Source: Sphingomonas sp. (lineage in GTDB: Bacteria > Pseudomonadota > Alphaproteobacteria > Sphingomonadales > Sphingomonadaceae). From it: 64,000 nt of DNA. The notes under the pieces are model-generated. The model was given only the letters and a program-made list of their open reading frames with translations, was not told the origin of the DNA and made no database searches. Of the stretch, positions 18,458 to 27,357 are shown in pieces. The stretch is from contig JAFIGU010000088.1 of NCBI GenBank assembly GCA_017849555.1, positions 1-64,000 of the forward strand, read 5' to 3'. Position numbers and translations under genes: made by a program. Each line of letters begins with the position of its first letter. The first letter of the stretch is position 1.

Positions 18458-19042
18458 TCAGCGGAACGCGCCGTAGATGACGTCGGCGATCCGCCCGGTC
18501 CGCGTGTTGACCAGCAGCAGATCCGGCCCATAGCGCACCCAGCGATGGCCGCGCGGCGGCGGTCCGAAGCCATAAGTCGCATAATTGTCGAAATAATAAG
18601 CCGACGACAGGAACAGATGCGGCAGGATCAGCCCGATCGTCCAGCGGCGATAATGATAGCCGCGCGGATAGCGGAACGGCTTGGCCGGGATCGGCCGGAA
18701 GTTGGGCGGGCGGTGGCCAATGCCGTGCGGCGGGCGCACGACCGGCGGCCGCGTCACCGGCGGCCGGTGGCCGTTGCCCGGGCCGGGGTTCGGCGGACGG
18801 GTGATCGGCGGACGCTGGCCATTGCCCGGCCCCGGATTGGGCGGGCGCGTGATCGGCGGGCGCTGACCGTTGCCCGGTCCGGGATTGGGCGGGCGCACGC
18901 CGGGCGGGCGCTGCCCCTGGCCGGGACCACCCGGACGGCCGGGCTGCCCCGGAACGGGCTGCACTTGCGGCGCGGCGGCCTGTGCAATGGCGATGTCGGG
19001 AACCAGCAACAGGCCGGCGGACGCGAGGGGAAGCCACTTCAT
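18458..19042 (-). CDS. RcnB-like periplasmic protein with Pro/Gly tandem repeats
   Basis: 194 residues. A signal peptide (PLASAGLLLVPDIAIAQA) is followed by a low-complexity Pro-Gly-Arg region (about 25-110) and then a C-terminal RcnB domain with YYFDNYATYGFGPPPRG, RWVRYGPDLLLV and TGRIADVIYG. RcnB in E. coli is a periplasmic partner of the nickel/cobalt exporter RcnA; no exporter gene is next to this one, so a metal role is not shown here. The start MKWLPL at 19042 has AGGAG six bases upstream. Confidence 0.83.
   Translation of the reverse strand: MKWLPLASAGLLLVPDIAIAQAAAPQVQPVPGQPGRPGGPGQGQRPPGVRPPNPGPGNGQRPPITRPPNPGPGNGQRPPITRPPNPGPGNGHRPPVTRPPVVRPPHGIGHRPPNFRPIPAKPFRYPRGYHYRRWTIGLILPHLFLSSAYYFDNYATYGFGPPPRGHRWVRYGPDLLLVNTRTGRIADVIYGAFR
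18772..18915 (-). repeat. 48-base tandem repeat inside the RcnB-like gene
   Basis: About three in-frame units encode GNGQRPPITRPPNPGP with small changes (HRPPV in the last). Third-position differences show the units are not freshly duplicated. Copy number may vary between strains. Confidence 0.7.
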
Positions 19043-19152
19043 CGGCACTCTCCTATTATGCGTCACGGAGCGTACCGATCGTAAGTGTGCGCAGCAAGTC
19101 CCTGAAATCGAGCGCGGAAGGCGGCGCCCCGCTGGAGCCGCCGCGCCGCGCC

Positions 19153-19962
19153 TTATCCCGCCGCCGGAAGGTCGAGGATCACCGACGCTTCCGAGGTCTG
19201 CGTGCGATAGGTCAGCGTCTCGAGGATATAGAGCTCAACCGCATCGGCGGTGTGGTGGCGATAGCCGATCGACAGATCCTGCCCGATCGTCAGATCGAAA
19301 TCGCCGCCGCGCGTGGTGACCACCACCCCGCCCTTGATCGCCGGGCACCAGATTACCTCGCGGTCGACCAGCTTCTCAATATGCTTGAGCACGGGATAGC
19401 CGTCATCGCTCTCGCCGGTGAGCTTGCTATAGGGATCGGCACCGAGCACCAGCGCATAGGGGCCATTGACCCCGGCGAGGCGCAGCGCATTGATCGCCTT
19501 CTCGACCGCCTCGGGATAGCCGCGAACATCGGCCGGCAAGCTCACTTTGGGATTGCTCGTGACCTGCCGGATGCCGTCGATGCCGGCCTGCGCATAGCCT
19601 TCGAAGACGACATGATCCTCGGCGAAGGCGATCGTGCATGCCGCATCCTTGAGCGGCTGCCAGTCGGAATCGTTGGAGCCGCGCTCGACATCGTCGATCG
19701 CCTTGCGCGTCAGCTTGAACGGCACGCACAATTCGATCACCGGGGTCACCTCGCGCTGGACGACCTGCAGCCCCTCGCGAAGCGGCGCGACCTCCTTGGT
19801 ATGGCCGGTGCCGACCGCGGAGAGATCGAACCCCTTGGGACCGATCACGTCGACCACCTTGCGGGCCGCAAGGTAGCGCTTGAGCGTGCGCTTGGCCTCT
19901 TCCTCGATCTGGTCCCACGCCGCCGCCGAGATCGGCGCCAATTCGCGATGAAGATTGTTCAT
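19153..19962 (-). CDS. Encapsulin nanocompartment shell protein
   Basis: 269 residues of the HK97-like encapsulin (linocin M18) family, the size of shell proteins that form 60-mer cages. Family hallmarks seen are NNLHRELAPISAAAWDQI at the N-terminus (which binds cargo peptides), RKVVDVIGPKGFDL, and GPYALVLGADPYSKL in the E-loop/A-domain region. It encloses the DyP peroxidase encoded directly upstream. The ATG at 19962 lies one base after the stop of that gene, and the GAGGA ribosome site lies within the last codons of the peroxidase, so shell synthesis is coupled to cargo synthesis. Confidence 0.95.
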   Translation of the reverse strand: MNNLHRELAPISAAAWDQIEEEAKRTLKRYLAARKVVDVIGPKGFDLSAVGTGHTKEVAPLREGLQVVQREVTPVIELCVPFKLTRKAIDDVERGSNDSDWQPLKDAACTIAFAEDHVVFEGYAQAGIDGIRQVTSNPKVSLPADVRGYPEAVEKAINALRLAGVNGPYALVLGADPYSKLTGESDDGYPVLKHIEKLVDREVIWCPAIKGGVVVTTRGGDFDLTIGQDLSIGYRHHTADAVELYILETLTYRTQTSEASVILDLPAAG

Positions 19963-19963
19963 G

Positions 19964-21007
19964 TCAGTCCTCGTCCTTCAGCGATCCAATAGCGAGCGAG
20001 CCGTGCGATGCCGGCGCGACGTCCGGCGACGCGGCAGGCGCCTCCGCCGGCGCCGGGCCGTCCGGCGTCACCTCATCCAGAAACGCCGATGTCGGCACAA
20101 AGAACAATGTGCCGGTCACGGCGCGGCTGAAATCGAGCAGTCGATCGTAATTCCCGGGCGGATTGCCGACGAACATATTGTCGAGCATCCGCTCGGTGCG
20201 GCTCGGCGACCGCGCATAGCCGATGAAATAGGTGCCGTATTCGCCCTTGCCGATCGCGCCGAACGGCATGTTGTCGCGCAGGATATCGAGCTGGTTGCCG
20301 TCCTCGTCGTGGATCACGGTCAGCGCATTGTGCGCGAAAGAGGGTTTGACGTCGTCGAGCAATTCGATGTCGGACAGCTTCTTGCGGCCGACGAAGCCCT
20401 CTTGCTGCTCGACCGGCACCTTTTCCCATTTCGGCAGATCGTGCAGATATTTCTGGACGATCACATAGCTGCCGCCGGCGAATGCCGGGTCCTCGTCGCC
20501 GATGATCGTCGCATCCACGCTCTCCTGCCCCACGGGGTTCTCGGTCCCGTCGACGAAGCCGAGCAGATCGCGATCGTCGAAATATTTGAAGCCGTGCGTC
20601 TCGTCGACGATCGTCGCGACCGATCCGATCCGCACCATGATCTGCGCGGCGAGTTCGAAGCACATGTCCATCCGCGAGGCGCGGATATGGAACAGCAGGT
20701 CGCCCGGGGTCGACGGCGCGTGATGGACGCCGCTGATCTCGCGAAAGGGATGGAGCTCCTTCGGCCGCGGCGCGCCGAACAATCGGTCCCACGCGTCCGA
20801 TCCGATGCCCGTCACGCACGACAGATCCGCATCGACATCGCGGAACCTGATCGCGCGGACGATCCCGGACAAATCGGCGAGAAAAGCTTTGACCGTGCCG
20901 AGTGCCGCCGGCTCGGGATTGATCGTCGCTACCAGGAAGATCGCCGATCGAGAGAGCCTTGCTGTGACGGATTGGCTTTCGGGGGTCGGCACGAATATTC
21001 GCTCCAT
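19964..21007 (-). CDS. Dye-decolorising (DyP-type) heme peroxidase, encapsulin cargo
   Basis: 347 residues, B-type DyP. The catalytic GxxDG motif is GFVDGTENP, the proximal heme histidine is in KPSFAHNAL, and the distal arginine in ILRDNMPFG; YARSPSRTERMLDNMF also matches the family. The tail after about residue 310 is a Pro/Ala linker ending in SLAIGSLKDED, which agrees with the known encapsulin targeting sequence (SLxIGSLK). ATG at 21007 is preferred to the TTG before it; no strong ribosome site is visible. Cage-enclosed DyPs are linked to oxidative stress defence; the natural substrate is unknown. Confidence 0.95.
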   Translation of the reverse strand: MERIFVPTPESQSVTARLSRSAIFLVATINPEPAALGTVKAFLADLSGIVRAIRFRDVDADLSCVTGIGSDAWDRLFGAPRPKELHPFREISGVHHAPSTPGDLLFHIRASRMDMCFELAAQIMVRIGSVATIVDETHGFKYFDDRDLLGFVDGTENPVGQESVDATIIGDEDPAFAGGSYVIVQKYLHDLPKWEKVPVEQQEGFVGRKKLSDIELLDDVKPSFAHNALTVIHDEDGNQLDILRDNMPFGAIGKGEYGTYFIGYARSPSRTERMLDNMFVGNPPGNYDRLLDFSRAVTGTLFFVPTSAFLDEVTPDGPAPAEAPAASPDVAPASHGSLAIGSLKDED

Positions 21008-21153
21008 CAAGCGGCGGGAATTGCGCGTGGTTACGCTATCTCGAACCGCCCCGCCACCTCCTTCCTTTCCAAGGCCGAGGTTGCGGCAGGCATGCGGAAA
21101 GACGCGGAACCGGGGCGTATCCGGCTCCGCATCCTTCGAACGCTGCAGACCGG

Positions 21154-23475
21154 TCAGAAACCCGTCTTGAGCGAGACGAACACTTGCCGCGGCGCCCCGA
21201 CCAGCAAGGTCTGGTTGTCGCCCTTCTGGGTGAAGCCGTTCGAGCCGATCGTCGCGATATATTGCTTGTCGAGCAGGTTGGTGCCGGAAAGCTGCAGCTC
21301 CACCTTACGATCCCCCGCCACCGCGAAGCGCACCCCGATCGAGGCATCGAACAGCACGCGCCCGGGCACCGACTGATCGTTGCTATAGGTGAAATAGCGC
21401 TTGCTCATGTAATTCGCGCCGATGCGGCCGAAGAACAGATCGCTGTCATAGGTCACTTCGCCCGAGGCGATATGCCGCGGCGCATCGACCACCGTCTTGT
21501 CCTTGATCGGCACCCCGCCGAGCAGCACCTTCTGCTGGGTCAGCGGATCGACGACAAAGACGTTATCCCGATAGCGCGAGTCATTGTAGGCATAGGAGCC
21601 GAACGCGCCGAACCCGTTGGGCAGCTTGATCTGCCCGGTCGCCTCGACGCCATAGGAGCGGACCCCGCCGACATTCTGCAGGATCGGCGGATTGCCCTGA
21701 ATCCCCGACCCGACCGAATAGGCCAGCAACCGGTTGCGGAAATCGACATAATAAGCCGCGATCGAGCCGGTGAAGATGCCGCTGCGGAAACGCGTGCCGG
21801 CTTCATAGGTATCGGATTGCTCGGGCTTCAGATTGCCGAGTGCGTTGAACCCGGCCTGCGTCGTCGCGAACGGGCCACTGGTCGCCGAGCCGGTAAAGGC
21901 GCGCGTCACCTGGCTGAACCCGCCGAACAATTCGGCATTGGCGCCGAGGCGATAGGTGAGCCCGGCGCGCGGCTGGAACCAGTCGGTCGTCTTGATCTTG
22001 CCCGAGGCGAGACTGCCGGCGGTCAGCGGCGTCGCGGTGACACGCACGTCATAGCCCTTCCAGCCGAGGTCGACCGTCAGATTGCCGAGCGCGATCCTGT
22101 CGCTGACATAATATTGGAAGGTATCGGTCTGATAGCGATAATCCCATTGCGTGAAGAAGGGCAGCAGCGGGAAATCGAGGCTGTCGCGCGTCGGCACGGT
22201 GCGGCTGTCGAGCCCGTAGAAGCGCCGCGCCTGGCGGAAATCGTTGCGCTCGTACCAGGCGCCGACGGTGAGATCGCCGAACCCGCCCAGCGACGTGCCG
22301 ACCGATCCGAACACGCCCTTGCGGCGGATGTCATATTCGGTTGTGCGCACCGACATCGGCACGCCGGAGGGCGAGGCGACATAGGGGGTGAACCAGATGC
22401 CGCGGCCGTGATTGTCGTGATAATAGCCGCGCAGCTCGCCGTGGATCTTGGCGTCCTTCGCGGTCTCGATGCCGACCGAGGCGAGATAGTCCTGCCGCAA
22501 CCCGGCCGCGTCGTAATAAGCGTCGTCGGGGTTGGCGAAGGGCGCCGGATAGGTCTTGCCCGCCGCCGGATTGGTCGGGGTCACCCCGGTATAGCCGGTG
22601 TTCGCACCGACATCCGATACCAGGATTGCGAGCGGATAATTGTTCGAGATATTGTCCCAGCGATAGCCGAGCCGGTGGATCATATCGAGCGACATGTCCT
22701 GATAGTCGTTCTCGCGCCGGTCGGAGAAGTCGAACGTGGCGACCAGCCGCAGCCCGCTGTCGCCGAGCGGCGCGACCGCCTTGGCATTGACCTGATTCTG
22801 CCGCTGGACGCCCCAGCCCTTCCATTTGTCGGTGGTGAAATGCCCGTAGGAGACATAGGCGCTCGGCCCGTTGTCGCCGAGCGTGCCGGTATCGAGCCGG
22901 ACGAAGGCGCGCCACGTATTGTCGCTGCCATAAGTGCCGTTGAGCGTCAGCCCCGCCTCTCGCTTCGGATCGGAGGAGATGAATTCGATCGTCCCGCCGA
23001 GATTGTTGGTCGCCTGCGTCCCGATCGCGCCCGAACCCTGCGCGACGCGGACCTGCGCGATATTCTCCGAGCTGATCGCGCGGCTGATGTGCAGACCGTT
23101 GGTATTGCCGTAGCTGCCGTCGCCGAGCGGAATGCCGTCGAGCGTGAAGCCGAGCTGGTTCTGGTTGAAGCCGCGGATCGAGACGCGCTCGGACCATTCG
23201 TAATTGCCGAAGGCATCGGCCGACTGGAAATTGACGCCGGGCAATTTGGCAATCGCCTTCAGCGGGCTGGTCGCGGGCACCACGAGATCGAAATCGCGCG
23301 TGCTGATTTCCTGCACTTGTCGCGTTTCGCCGCGACCGATGACGACGATATCGTCCGCCGCCGCCGGCGCATCGGCCACGGCGGGCGCGGCATCGGCGGG
23401 GGCCTCGGCAATCGCCAGCGACGGCCACGCCGTGGTGGCGAGCAGCATCATTGCGAACATCGGCTTGCGCGTCAT
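21154..23475 (-). CDS. TonB-dependent receptor
   Basis: 773 residues, outer-membrane channel for a bulky nutrient such as an iron complex. A signal peptide (FAMMLLATTAWPSLAIA) precedes the plug, whose TonB box region is ADDIVVIGRG. The plug motif SIRGFNQNQLGFTLDGIPLGDG and a barrel with alternating aromatic strands follow, ending in VSLKTGF with the terminal phenylalanine needed for barrel assembly. Resembles receptors of the iron/thiamin type, but the substrate cannot be read from sequence. A 27-base palindrome lies about 130 bases before the start. Confidence 0.92.
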   Translation of the reverse strand: MTRKPMFAMMLLATTAWPSLAIAEAPADAAPAVADAPAAADDIVVIGRGETRQVQEISTRDFDLVVPATSPLKAIAKLPGVNFQSADAFGNYEWSERVSIRGFNQNQLGFTLDGIPLGDGSYGNTNGLHISRAISSENIAQVRVAQGSGAIGTQATNNLGGTIEFISSDPKREAGLTLNGTYGSDNTWRAFVRLDTGTLGDNGPSAYVSYGHFTTDKWKGWGVQRQNQVNAKAVAPLGDSGLRLVATFDFSDRRENDYQDMSLDMIHRLGYRWDNISNNYPLAILVSDVGANTGYTGVTPTNPAAGKTYPAPFANPDDAYYDAAGLRQDYLASVGIETAKDAKIHGELRGYYHDNHGRGIWFTPYVASPSGVPMSVRTTEYDIRRKGVFGSVGTSLGGFGDLTVGAWYERNDFRQARRFYGLDSRTVPTRDSLDFPLLPFFTQWDYRYQTDTFQYYVSDRIALGNLTVDLGWKGYDVRVTATPLTAGSLASGKIKTTDWFQPRAGLTYRLGANAELFGGFSQVTRAFTGSATSGPFATTQAGFNALGNLKPEQSDTYEAGTRFRSGIFTGSIAAYYVDFRNRLLAYSVGSGIQGNPPILQNVGGVRSYGVEATGQIKLPNGFGAFGSYAYNDSRYRDNVFVVDPLTQQKVLLGGVPIKDKTVVDAPRHIASGEVTYDSDLFFGRIGANYMSKRYFTYSNDQSVPGRVLFDASIGVRFAVAGDRKVELQLSGTNLLDKQYIATIGSNGFTQKGDNQTLLVGAPRQVFVSLKTGF

Positions 23476-23605
23476 GATTTTCCCCTTGCGCGGGGTCGCG
23501 AATGGCCCCGTCTGCGGCGGGGCCTAACCGTCGATCTTTGCAATGCGGCGTCGCTTTTGTTTCAGCAAGACGACAGAATGATGACCGGACAGCGGTGCTT
23601 CGACT

Positions 23606-23632
23606 AAATAACGCTAATGGTGAGCGTTATTT
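23606..23632. promoter_or_regulatory. Perfect 10-base inverted repeat upstream of TonB receptor
   Basis: AAATAACGCT (23606-23615) and AGCGTTATTT (23623-23632) are exact reverse complements around AATGGTG. The AT-rich stretch stands out from its GC-rich surroundings. It lies 131 bases upstream of the TonB receptor start and may be an operator; it does not fit the Fur box. Confidence 0.55.
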
Positions 23633-23725
23633 GGTTCACGTCCTCATTAATATAATTTATCCCAGCAAGAAGATAAACTAGGTGGAAAGACCGACCGTCG
23701 CCCAAGAATCCCGCGCCGGCATCCC

Positions 23726-23959
23726 TTAGTTCGCCGGCTTCTTGCCTTCGCTTTCGCGGAAAAGCGCCCATTCCTCGACCACGCGCCCGTCGGGCAGATG
23801 GCAATACCCCGTCTCGCCCGCGGTCTCCCGGCGAATTTCCAACTGGCCGCCGAGCCTGATGCAATTCTTCGACGCTGGGTTGGCCATGCCGACCGGTTTC
23901 TCTTGCTGCGCGCATCCGGCTACCGCCAGCAACAGCGCAGAAAGTAACGACAATCTCAC
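23726..23959 (-). CDS. DUF333 family lipoprotein
   Basis: 77 residues. A lipoprotein signal ends in LLLAVAGC. The DUF333 motif NPASKNCIRLGGQLEI and GYCHLPDGRVVEEWAL follow; most relatives have cysteine after GR and a final GxC, both lacking here. DUF333 proteins are small envelope proteins of unknown role (sometimes mislabelled hemolysins). The GTG start at 23959 is chosen since GGAGGA lies five bases before it; the ATG upstream would put that site inside the gene. It shares no obvious operon with its neighbours. Confidence 0.8.
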   Translation of the reverse strand: MRLSLLSALLLAVAGCAQQEKPVGMANPASKNCIRLGGQLEIRRETAGETGYCHLPDGRVVEEWALFRESEGKKPAN

Positions 23960-24075
23960 GGCGGTCCTCCGTCGATGTTCCGCTGTGCTCATTCTTACTT
24001 CATCAAGCGGCCGATCTGCAATCGAGCCGTGTCGGCCATATTGCAGATCGCGCGCTTGATTGGATGGCGGCCGGT

Positions 24076-24717
24076 TTATTCCGCCTTGTCGTAGCTGAAC
24101 TGGATGCCGGCGGTGCCGCCGGTTTCGATGAACAGGTTGATGAACGCCGGCACCGTGACCAGCCGATTCCAGTCGCGCTGCAATTCGCAGAACAGCTGGA
24201 CCGTGGAGATCAGCTTGCCGCCCGCCTGTTCGATCCGGCGCAATGCCGCCTCGTGCGCCGTCGACGAGGTGCCGCCGACCGCATCGACCGGCACATAGAC
24301 CTCATACCCTTCCGCCAGCGCGTCGATTGCGGGGAAGGTCAAGCACGCCTCGGTCCACAGCGCGGTCATGATCAGCTTCTTGCGGCCGGTCTCCTCCACC
24401 GCCTTGCGGAATTCGGTGTCTTCCCAGCTGTTGATGCTGGTCCGGTCATAGGTCGGATAGTCGCCGAGCACCTTGCGGATATGCGGCACGGGCGGCTTGT
24501 TGAGCCCGGTCTTCACGTTGACGGTCGAATGCACCACCGGCAGGCCGTAAGCGACCGCCGCCTTGGCGCAGCCGACGATGTTGTTGAGCAGCAATTGCCG
24601 GTCGATCGAGGCGATCGAATTCACCTGCACCGGCTGGTAATCGATGATGATGAACGCGGCATTCTGCGGCGTCAGCAGGCGATCGGCCTTGGGATCGCGG
24701 ATCGGGTCACTCGCCAT
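24076..24717 (-). CDS. Isochorismatase-like cysteine hydrolase (YcaC type)
   Basis: 213 residues of the cysteine hydrolase fold. The catalytic aspartate is in AFIIIDYQPVQ and the nucleophile cysteine in ALWTEACLTFPAID; VPVDAVGGTSSTAHEAAL follows as in YcaC-like enzymes, which hydrolyse unknown amides. The start MASDPI at 24717 is supported by AAGGAAA six bases upstream. It lies downstream of the pirin gene on the same strand, separated by a clear terminator, so the two are probably transcribed separately or with partial read-through. Confidence 0.88.
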   Translation of the reverse strand: MASDPIRDPKADRLLTPQNAAFIIIDYQPVQVNSIASIDRQLLLNNIVGCAKAAVAYGLPVVHSTVNVKTGLNKPPVPHIRKVLGDYPTYDRTSINSWEDTEFRKAVEETGRKKLIMTALWTEACLTFPAIDALAEGYEVYVPVDAVGGTSSTAHEAALRRIEQAGGKLISTVQLFCELQRDWNRLVTVPAFINLFIETGGTAGIQFSYDKAE

Positions 24718-24779
24718 ATTGCTTTCCTTCCATGCCCGCGGTGGGAACATCCGGGCGGCGCGGGCCGCCGCACGGGATG

Positions 24780-24812
24780 AAAAAAAGCCCCGGCGCGGTG
24801 AAGCGCCGGGGC
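24780..24812 (-). terminator. Intrinsic terminator after pirin gene
   Basis: On the minus strand GCCCCGGCGC (24812-24803) pairs perfectly with GCGCCGGGGC (24796-24787) around TTCACC, followed by seven T residues. It ends the transcript of the pirin gene at 24819-25685. Confidence 0.88.
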
Positions 24813-24818
24813 CGTCGG

Positions 24819-25685
24819 TCACGCCGCCTGGGCGAAGCGACCGTTGTTGAAATCGTCGACCGCCTGGCGGATTTCGTCCTCGCTGTTCATCACGAACGGG
24901 CCGTAACCGACGATCGGCTCGTCGACCGGTTCGCCGGTCAGCACCAGCAAGGTCGCGTCGCCATCGGCGTGGATCCGTACGCTGTCACCCTCACGGCCGA
25001 GCAGCAGCATCTCCGCCTCGCCGAGCGCCTGATTGCCCTCGACGGTGACATGCCCGCCGAGCCCGACGATCATCGCGGTATGGCCTTCGGGCAGATCGAG
25101 CGTCAGGTCCGCGTCGCGGCTGAGCTTGACGTCCCACACGTTGATCGCGGTGAAGGTCCGCGCCGGCCCCTTGGCGCCGAGCAGCTCGCCCGCGATCACC
25201 CGCGCCGTGCCGGCATTGTCGGGCAGATCGACGGCGGGAATGTCCGCCGCGACGATGCCTTGATAGCCGCCGGGCGCCATTTTGTCCTTCGCGGGCAGAT
25301 TGACCCACAATTGCACCATGCGGAATCGGCCACCGGTTTTGGCGAAAGCGGGCGAATGATATTCCTCGTGGAGGATTCCGCCAGCCGCGGTCATCCACTG
25401 CACGTCGCCCGGCCCGATGATCCCGCCATTGCCGGCCGAATCGCGATGCTCGACCTCGCCGTCATAGACGATCGTCACCGTTTCGAACCCGCGATGCGGA
25501 TGCTGGCCGACCCCGCGCCGATCGGTGGTGGGCGCGAAATCGTGCGGTCCAGCATAATCGAGCAGCAGGAACGGGCTGATATGCTGGCCGAGATTGTTAT
25601 ACGAAAAGAGCGAGCGGACCGGGAAACCGTCGCCCACCCAATGGCCGCGATTGTTGCCGTAGCGGCCGAGAATTGCCTTGGTCAT
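24819..25685 (-). CDS. Pirin family protein
   Basis: 288 residues, bicupin of the YhaK/pirin group. Metal ligands are in QHPHRGFETVTIVYDG and GGILHEEYHSP, and the FLLLDYAGP motif stands where other pirins have FFDHLGP. The start MTKAIL at 25685 is chosen for GGAG seven bases upstream and because homologues begin here; longer frames run into the LysR gene on the opposite strand. Divergent from that LysR regulator, which is therefore its likely controller. Confidence 0.9.
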   Translation of the reverse strand: MTKAILGRYGNNRGHWVGDGFPVRSLFSYNNLGQHISPFLLLDYAGPHDFAPTTDRRGVGQHPHRGFETVTIVYDGEVEHRDSAGNGGIIGPGDVQWMTAAGGILHEEYHSPAFAKTGGRFRMVQLWVNLPAKDKMAPGGYQGIVAADIPAVDLPDNAGTARVIAGELLGAKGPARTFTAINVWDVKLSRDADLTLDLPEGHTAMIVGLGGHVTVEGNQALGEAEMLLLGREGDSVRIHADGDATLLVLTGEPVDEPIVGYGPFVMNSEDEIRQAVDDFNNGRFAQAA

Positions 25686-25777
25686 CTTCTGTCTCCGGGC
25701 GGCGATCGCTTTGGCGATACCGCGTCGAGAGCAAGATATGCAGGAACGACCAGCGCGAAAGATTGTCATTTTCCGAC

Positions 25778-25803
25778 GCATCGTTCTATCAACAGAACGA
25801 TGC
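25778..25803. promoter_or_regulatory. LysR operator candidate overlapping the regulator's start codon
   Basis: GCATCGTTCT (25778-25787) and AGAACGATGC (25794-25803) are perfect reverse complements around ATCAAC. The right arm contains the ATG of the LysR gene. The site lies 93 bases from the divergent pirin start. LysR proteins bind such dyads in the shared upstream region and often repress their own gene. Confidence 0.6.
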
Positions 25804-26720
25804 AGGACCTGAACGATCTCTATTATTTCGTCCAGATCGTCGACCACGGCGGCTTCGCCGCCGGCGGCCGCGCGCTGGATATCCCGAAATCGAAATTGGG
25901 GCGGCGCATCCAGCTGCTCGAGGACCGGCTCGGCGTGCGGCTGCTCAATCGCTCATCACGGCGCTTCTCGATCACCGAGGTCGGCCGCGAATATTACGAT
26001 CGCTGCGTCGCCATGCTGGTCGAGGCGGAGGCCGCGGATCAGGTCATCGCCGAGCTGCGCGCCGAACCGCGCGGGGTGATCCGCGTGAGCTGCCCGATCG
26101 CACTGATCGGCTTCCAGTTCGGCGCGCTGTTCGCCCGCTTCATGATCGAGAACCCGGCGGTCGACATCCACCTCGAGGCGACCAATCGCCGGGTCGACGT
26201 GATGGCCGAGGGCTTCGATATCGCGATCCGCGTCCGCTTCCCGCCGCTCGAGCCGAGCGACCTGGTGATGCGCAAGCTCGACACCAGCACGCAATGCCTG
26301 GTCGCCAGCCCAGCGCTCGTCCCGGCCGCGCTCGCTTCGCCCGCCGATCTTGCCGCACTGCCGAGCCTCGATCTCGGCCCGCCGCGGCGCGATCATCACT
26401 GGCAGCTCGAAGGCCCCGCGGGCGAGACCGCGACGCTGCCGCATCGCCCGCGGCTGGTAACCGACGATATGGCGGCGCTGCGCGAGGCTGCATTGGCCGG
26501 GGTCGGCGTCGTGCAATTGCCGACGATGATGATCTGGCGCGACATCGCGGAGGGGCGGTTGATCCACGCGCTGCCACAATGGCGACCGCGCGCCGGCATC
26601 ATCCACGCCGTTTTCCCGTCGCGGCGCGGCCTGCTGCCGTCGGTGCGCGCGTTGCTCGATTACCTCGCCAACCAGTGCGACGAGCAACGCAGGCGCGCCG
26701 ACGCCCGGCTCTATTCGTGA
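25800..26720 (+). CDS. LysR-family transcriptional regulator
   Basis: 306 residues. The N-terminal winged helix (DLYYFVQIVDHGGFAAGGRA, then LEDRLGVRLLNRSSRRFSIT) binds DNA, and the remainder is the substrate-sensing domain. It belongs to the CrgA-like branch by its opening. Divergent from the pirin gene, which is a common arrangement for regulator and target. The ATG at 25800 lies within a perfect palindrome. Inducer unknown. Confidence 0.93.
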   Translation: MQDLNDLYYFVQIVDHGGFAAGGRALDIPKSKLGRRIQLLEDRLGVRLLNRSSRRFSITEVGREYYDRCVAMLVEAEAADQVIAELRAEPRGVIRVSCPIALIGFQFGALFARFMIENPAVDIHLEATNRRVDVMAEGFDIAIRVRFPPLEPSDLVMRKLDTSTQCLVASPALVPAALASPADLAALPSLDLGPPRRDHHWQLEGPAGETATLPHRPRLVTDDMAALREAALAGVGVVQLPTMMIWRDIAEGRLIHALPQWRPRAGIIHAVFPSRRGLLPSVRALLDYLANQCDEQRRRADARLYS

Positions 26721-26767
26721 TCAAGATCGCAGGAGTCCTGACCAAAAAGTTCGGCTAAGGCGATCGA

Positions 26768-27211
26768 ATGACAAGCTTTACCGCCCCCTCCCCGCAAACA
26801 CTCCGCCTGACCGCCGAAGAGCTGTCGACATTTCTCGATGGTGCGTTCCCCGCCTCGGTGCGGCCGACGCTCGGGGAAGTGGAGCGCCTCGCCCCCAATC
26901 ACCTGCGGATGCGGCTCGATCCGGTGCCAGCGATGAAGCGCCCCGGCGATATCGTCTCGGGGCCGACGCTGATGGCGCTGGTCGACGTCGCGGCTTACGG
27001 CATCATCCTCGCGCATATCGGCCCGGTCGCGATGGCGGTGACCAACGCGCTGTCGATTTCCTTTCTGCGCGCCTGCCGCTTCGAGCCGATCTTCGCCGAT
27101 GCGCGGCTTTTGAAGCTCGGTCGCCGACTCGCCACGGTCGACGTGCGGATCTGGCAGCGGACCGAGGATCGGCTGATCGCCCAGTCGACGGTCGGCTATG
27201 CGCTTCCCTGA
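26768..27211 (+). CDS. PaaI-type thioesterase (hotdog fold)
   Basis: 147 residues. The active segment is RPGDIVSGPTLMALVDVAAYG, where the conserved Gly and Asp of PaaI-type acyl-CoA thioesterases occur, and LSISFLRACRFEPIFADARLL gives the central strands. Probably hydrolyses an acyl-CoA in the cytoplasm; substrate unknown. Starts 47 bases after the LysR gene, in the same direction, so it may be read from the same promoter. Confidence 0.82.
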   Translation: MTSFTAPSPQTLRLTAEELSTFLDGAFPASVRPTLGEVERLAPNHLRMRLDPVPAMKRPGDIVSGPTLMALVDVAAYGIILAHIGPVAMAVTNALSISFLRACRFEPIFADARLLKLGRRLATVDVRIWQRTEDRLIAQSTVGYALP

Positions 27212-27357
27212 GGCAGGCGAAACCGTGCGTCGATAACCTCAAATGCTTGACTCGCGAGAGATTCGCGATCCTATTGGGCAAGCTCCCCTTCCGCAGCGAA
27301 GCCGGGAGCAAGGGGTGGGCTGCAGTTCATACGGCCATATCGAAAGCGATGTGACGC

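Noticed and set aside
18772..18915. CRISPR-like array
   Set aside because: The repeats are in frame within the RcnB-like gene, adjacent, and without spacers.
21184..23607. 807-residue open frame on the plus strand
   Set aside because: Antisense shadow of the TonB receptor at 21154-23475; the receptor has signal peptide, plug and barrel, the shadow has none.
23651..23656. TATAAT as a plus-strand promoter
   Set aside because: No -35 at a suitable distance and no plus-strand gene downstream.
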